Shown here: in pieces, positions 5,552-7,793 of the stretch
How the letters are laid out: every line of letters starts with the position of its first letter
Numbering within the stretch: position 1 is the stretch's first letter
Assembly: GCA_903906615.1 (NCBI GenBank)
Contig: CAIVKT010000170.1
Span: 1-7,793, forward strand
Direction: 5' to 3'
DNA: 7,793 bases
Origin: an uncultured Bacteroidota bacterium
GTDB lineage: Bacteria > Bacteroidota > Bacteroidia > Chitinophagales > Chitinophagaceae
Made by a program: the position numbers and the translations under genes
The notes under the pieces: generated by a model
Told to the model about the DNA's origin: nothing
Database searches by the model: none
What the model saw: the letters and a program-made list of their open reading frames with translations, nothing else

Positions 5552-6988
5552 TTACTCCGCCACAAATTTCCCCGTAAATTCCCTTCCGTCTTTGCACATG
5601 GCCCTGAAGAAATAAGTGCCTGATGCCAACAGCTTCCTGTCCAGCACCAGGTCTTTCGCCGGTATGTTTTCCTGCTTGTACACCACATTTCCTTTCAGGT
5701 CTGTCACTTCCAGCGCTACTGTCTGAAAAGCTTCCGACTCAGGCAGTATCACCGATGACCTGTCCGTTACCGGGTTAGGGAATATGCGTGGCAGCGGTAC
5801 ATTCACGCCCGGCACATTAGAGATAGTATTGTTCACCTCCCGGTAATACAGGTCGCCATAGCTGTCCCCATATTGCGTGCTCATACCTGCTATCAGGTAG
5901 CCGTTATTGCCCTGCAAGGCTATGCTGGTGGCTATCGATCCAGCGCCGCCATATACGCCATCAGTTATTACATTGCCGCTGCCGTCTGTGGTCAGTACAT
6001 ATGCTTCACCTGTTGGGTCTGCCGCGTAGTTAATGCCGGCTACCATATAGTTGCCATTCGGCAGCTGCGCTATATCATTCAGCAGCAATCCTTTGCTGCT
6101 ATCGCCATAAGTTTTGCACCACAGTTGGTTGCCATCGGCATCCAGCTTCGTCAGCATACCCAGCGGGTGGCCGCCTGGGGCAAGGGTGGTATAGCCCGCC
6201 ACCATAAAGCCGTTATCAGTCGTGGGTATTATTTTATAAAACCTGCTGTCGCCTGCGGCCTGGTGCAGCCACGTGGTCGTAGTGTCGCCATTGTCCTTCA
6301 GTTTCATCAGCCACGCGTCCAGTTCGCCATGGCCACGGCTGCTCGTGAAGCCGACAGATAGAAAACCGCCTGCCGCCATCGGCACTATGGTGTACATATA
6401 TTCTGCCCCATGGCCTGCGTAGCAGCGGGTCCATAGGGTATCGCCCGTAGAGTTCGTCCTGATCAGGTACACATGGCGCGTTTCCGTGTCCGATGGTGGG
6501 TTGCCATAGCTGGCCGTTTCACCGGCAAGCACATAGCCGCCATCGGCCAGCTGTGTTACCCCGTTGCTTATATCGTCATCTTCGCCGCCATACACCCTGA
6601 ACCATTCATGCTTACCCGTCTTGTCCAGCTTCATCAAAAAAGCATCGCAGTCGTCAGCGCCAAAGTCCTCGGTGTGGCCCGATACCATGTAGCCGCCATC
6701 AGCCGTTTGTATCACATTGTTACCTCCCTCCAGCAGCGGGCCGCCATAGGTGAAGGTCCACATCGTATCGCCAAGGGCATCAGTCTTGATCACCACTATA
6801 TCGCCGTAGGCATCGCCCATACCCATTTTAGTGAGCCCGGTGATGATGTAACCACCATCATCGGTAGCGGCAGCCGAGTACGCCACATCCAGGTATTTCT
6901 TGCCCCAGTGGCCCTCGGTCGCCTTCTGGGCCTGCAGCCCGGCACATATCAGTAATGCACTTACGGAAAGGATAATGGCTTTTTTCAT
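5552..6988 (-). CDS. secreted seven-repeat (beta-propeller-like) protein with T9SS type A sorting domain
   Basis: A 478-residue exported protein. A Sec signal peptide (MKKAIILSVSALLICAGLQA, cleavage near residue 20) is followed by seven repeats of about 52 residues. Each has a core of the form D-G-G-Y-x3-G followed by a (D-A-W/F-L-x-K-L-D)-x2-G-(x)n-W segment: anchors DGGY 44, DGGY 97, DGGY 149, AGGF 206, DNGF 258, NGNY 311 and NNGY 361, spaced 50-57 apart. Seven such beta-rich repeats suggest a closed seven-bladed propeller (inference). The C-terminus, about 400-478 (RIFPNPVTDRSSV, then LEVTDLKGNVVYKQ, then LASGTYFFRA and the final KFVAE), matches the Por secretion-tail family, so the protein should cross the outer membrane through the T9SS and be released or surface-anchored. 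No catalytic motif is visible; binding or adhesion is possible but unproven. It is monocistronic, with a promoter at 7027-7056, and is flanked by REP-like copies on both sides. Confidence 0.9.
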   Translation of the reverse strand: MKKAIILSVSALLICAGLQAQKATEGHWGKKYLDVAYSAAATDDGGYIITGLTKMGMGDAYGDIVVIKTDALGDTMWTFTYGGPLLEGGNNVIQTADGGYMVSGHTEDFGADDCDAFLMKLDKTGKHEWFRVYGGEDDDISNGVTQLADGGYVLAGETASYGNPPSDTETRHVYLIRTNSTGDTLWTRCYAGHGAEYMYTIVPMAAGGFLSVGFTSSRGHGELDAWLMKLKDNGDTTTTWLHQAAGDSRFYKIIPTTDNGFMVAGYTTLAPGGHPLGMLTKLDADGNQLWCKTYGDSSKGLLLNDIAQLPNGNYMVAGINYAADPTGEAYVLTTDGSGNVITDGVYGGAGSIATSIALQGNNGYLIAGMSTQYGDSYGDLYYREVNNTISNVPGVNVPLPRIFPNPVTDRSSVILPESEAFQTVALEVTDLKGNVVYKQENIPAKDLVLDRKLLASGTYFFRAMCKDGREFTGKFVAE

Positions 6989-7016
6989 TTTTCAACGTTT
7001 TTTGATGTGACAATTA

Positions 7017-7037
7017 TCTTAACGTGAAAAGTTAAGA
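7017..7037. promoter_or_regulatory. inverted repeat over the -7 box of the secreted-protein gene
   Basis: TCTTAAC (7017-7023) and GTTAAGA (7031-7037) are perfect 7-bp arms separated by GTGAAAA. The right arm overlaps the -7 box and the left arm covers the expected start site. It could be an operator or a weak 5'-leader hairpin. It is short and A/T-rich, so chance is a real alternative. Confidence 0.3.
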
Positions 7038-7056
7038 AATATTTTAAGTATATCAA
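7027..7056 (-). promoter_or_regulatory. promoter of the secreted seven-repeat protein gene
   Basis: On the minus strand TTG (7056-7054) is followed after exactly 19 nt by TAACTTTT (7034-7027), a Bacteroidota -33/-7 pair with only the last G of TAnnTTTG changed. The predicted leader is about 30 nt to the ATG at 6988. No strong Shine-Dalgarno is present, which is usual in this phylum. Confidence 0.55.
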
Positions 7057-7189
7057 AAAAAATCTAAAATGGCGGTACTGTAAGATGCTAGGTAATAGCT
7101 GTGCCACTTTATGAAATACTGGGTAGCAGTAAGTAAAGAGCGCATTTTTATAAATGTTTTTTGCATTATAAAAACAAACAAAATAACCT
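7057..7189. other. non-coding stretch between the secreted-protein promoter and REP copy B
   Basis: No gene is supported here. The only structure I see is a 9-bp A/T dyad, TTTTTATAA (7145-7153) with TTATAAAAA (7166-7174), around a 12-nt loop. It could be a weak hairpin but is within what A/T-rich DNA produces by chance. Confidence 0.4.
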
Positions 7190-7276
7190 GTTGTTCCGGA
7201 TGTTCCGCTTCAGCGGGCATCCGGAACTACAAATAAGGCCGATTTGCAATCGGCAGCCTCGCGCAGGGCAGGCAAC
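7190..7276 (-). repeat. REP-like repeat, copy B (next to the RAYT remnant)
   Basis: It has the same architecture as copy A and the same orientation. Minus-strand reading: palindrome GCCGATTGCAAATCGGC (7254-7238), 7-nt spacer, GTAG (7230-7227), then a perfect 10-bp outer stem GTTCCGGATG/CATCCGGAAC (7227-7218 with 7202-7193), inner stem CCGC/GCGG (7216-7213 with 7208-7205) and a TGAA loop. Relative to A it lacks the bulged base, and one outer-stem pair is changed from T-A to G-C on both sides. It ends 61 nt before the start of the transposase remnant, as expected for a REP-RAYT unit. A matching downstream copy, if any, would lie beyond the window. Confidence 0.85.
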
Positions 7277-7337
7277 ACGTACAAGGTAAAACATTTGCTC
7301 ACAATTAATTAAATTATGTACCAAAAAAACACGCAAT

Positions 7338-7793
7338 ATGGCATTTGCATACAAGATCCACAACCAGCAAGGCTTTACTTCCTCACTGCAACCGTAGTAC
7401 AGTGGGTTGATGTGTTTACAAGAAAAGAATATGCTGATATGGTAATAGCCAGCCTCAAACATTGCCAGAAAGAAAAGGGTTATTAATTTATAGATGGGTG
7501 ATCATGAGCAATCACCTGCGTATGATAGCATCCTGCAAACAAGGTTTCGAGTTGAGCAATACATTGCGTGATTTCAAGAAGTTCACCACCACGCATATTG
7601 TAAATGCCATTGAGGCCAACCCCAAAGAAAGCCGCAAGAGTTGGCTGCTTTGGCTGTTGAAAAAAGATGAAGAGATCACTTTCTGGCAACCGGGTAATCA
7701 TCCCGAACAGATACACACCGAGGAATTTTACCGGCAAAAACTGAACTATATTCACAAAAACCCGGTAAGGGCGGGCATAGTAGAGTGCGAAGA
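7338..7793 (+). pseudogene. REP-associated tyrosine transposase (RAYT, Y1/HUH family), frameshifted and partial
   Basis: RAYT proteins are single-strand DNA nucleases related to IS200-type Y1 transposases, and act on REP hairpins. The reading is broken into three frames. From ATG 7338: MAFAYKIHNQQGF. One T is missing near 7374-7376; the next frame then reads YFLTATVVQWVDVFTRKEYA and on to HCQKEKG. Another T is missing near 7480-7481; the last frame then reads LLIYRWVIMSNHLRMIASC, later FWQPGNHPEQ and NYIHKNPVRAGIV to the window edge. About 152 codons of an expected ~180 are visible. The HUH motif, normally NHxH, is NHLR here (CGT at 7519-7521, one transition from CAT). The putative catalytic tyrosine in NYIHKNPV (TAT 7747-7749) is kept. 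Two frameshifts plus a lost metal-binding histidine argue for a dead gene rather than programmed frameshifting. An ATG at 7316 opens the middle frame for 56 codons only. Confidence 0.85.

Noticed and set aside
5437..7276. CRISPR array or insertion-sequence terminal repeats
   Set aside because: There are only two copies, 1.7 kb apart, in direct orientation with internal hairpins, and a non-transposase gene lies between them. This fits REP elements, not spacers or inverted IS ends.
7338..7490. Programmed -1 frameshifting in the transposase
   Set aside because: Two separate shifts would be required, neither site has a convincing slippery heptamer, and the HUH histidine is also lost.
7483..7755. 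90-codon minus-strand frame at the right edge
   Set aside because: It is antisense to the RAYT remnant, whose plus-strand translation matches a known family throughout.

Overview
The window looks like chromosomal DNA from a member of the Bacteroidota, plausibly Chitinophagales. The reasons are a type IX secretion (T9SS) C-terminal sorting domain, promoters of the Bacteroidota form TTG-N19/20-TAnnTTTG, the absence of strong Shine-Dalgarno sequences, and a mobile-element protein family that I know mainly from this phylum. The phylum is inferred; the genus is not determinable from the sequence alone.

Layout. (1) Positions 1-358, minus strand: the N-terminal 119 residues of a conserved hypothetical protein that runs off the left edge. 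(2) 399-431: a strong terminator hairpin. (3) 441-5197, minus strand: a four-gene drug-efflux operon in transcription order tetR-type regulator, TolC-type outer-membrane channel, EmrA/HlyD adaptor, EmrB/DHA2 14-TM pump. The genes are tightly packed (an 11-nt overlap, then gaps of 43 and 21 nt). The operon starts from a Bacteroidota promoter (5216-5246) covered by two operator-like dyads, which suggests autorepression by the TetR protein with derepression by a transported ligand. (4) 5259-5436: A/T-rich intergenic DNA without a supportable gene. (5) 5437-5524: a REP-like repeat (copy A). (6) 5552-6988, minus strand: a secreted protein with seven ~52-residue repeats (probable seven-bladed beta-propeller) and a T9SS type A sorting tail, with its own promoter at 7027-7056. 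(7) 7190-7276: a second REP-like repeat (copy B), about 90% identical to A by hand alignment. (8) 7338 to the right edge, plus strand: a decaying REP-associated tyrosine transposase (RAYT/Y1 family) with two single-base deletions and a lost HUH histidine.

How the parts fit. The regulator and three efflux proteins should form one inner membrane-periplasm-outer membrane pump. The transposase remnant and the two repeats form a second system: each repeat, read on the minus strand, has a GTAG tetranucleotide at the foot of an imperfect hairpin, the arrangement recognised by RAYT proteins in enterobacterial REP elements, followed on its other side by an invariant 17-nt palindrome. The hairpin stem carries a compensatory base-pair change between copies. 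This Bacteroidota REP/RAYT pair is the most interesting thing here. The efflux operon is an ordinary one with an unusually legible operator region.
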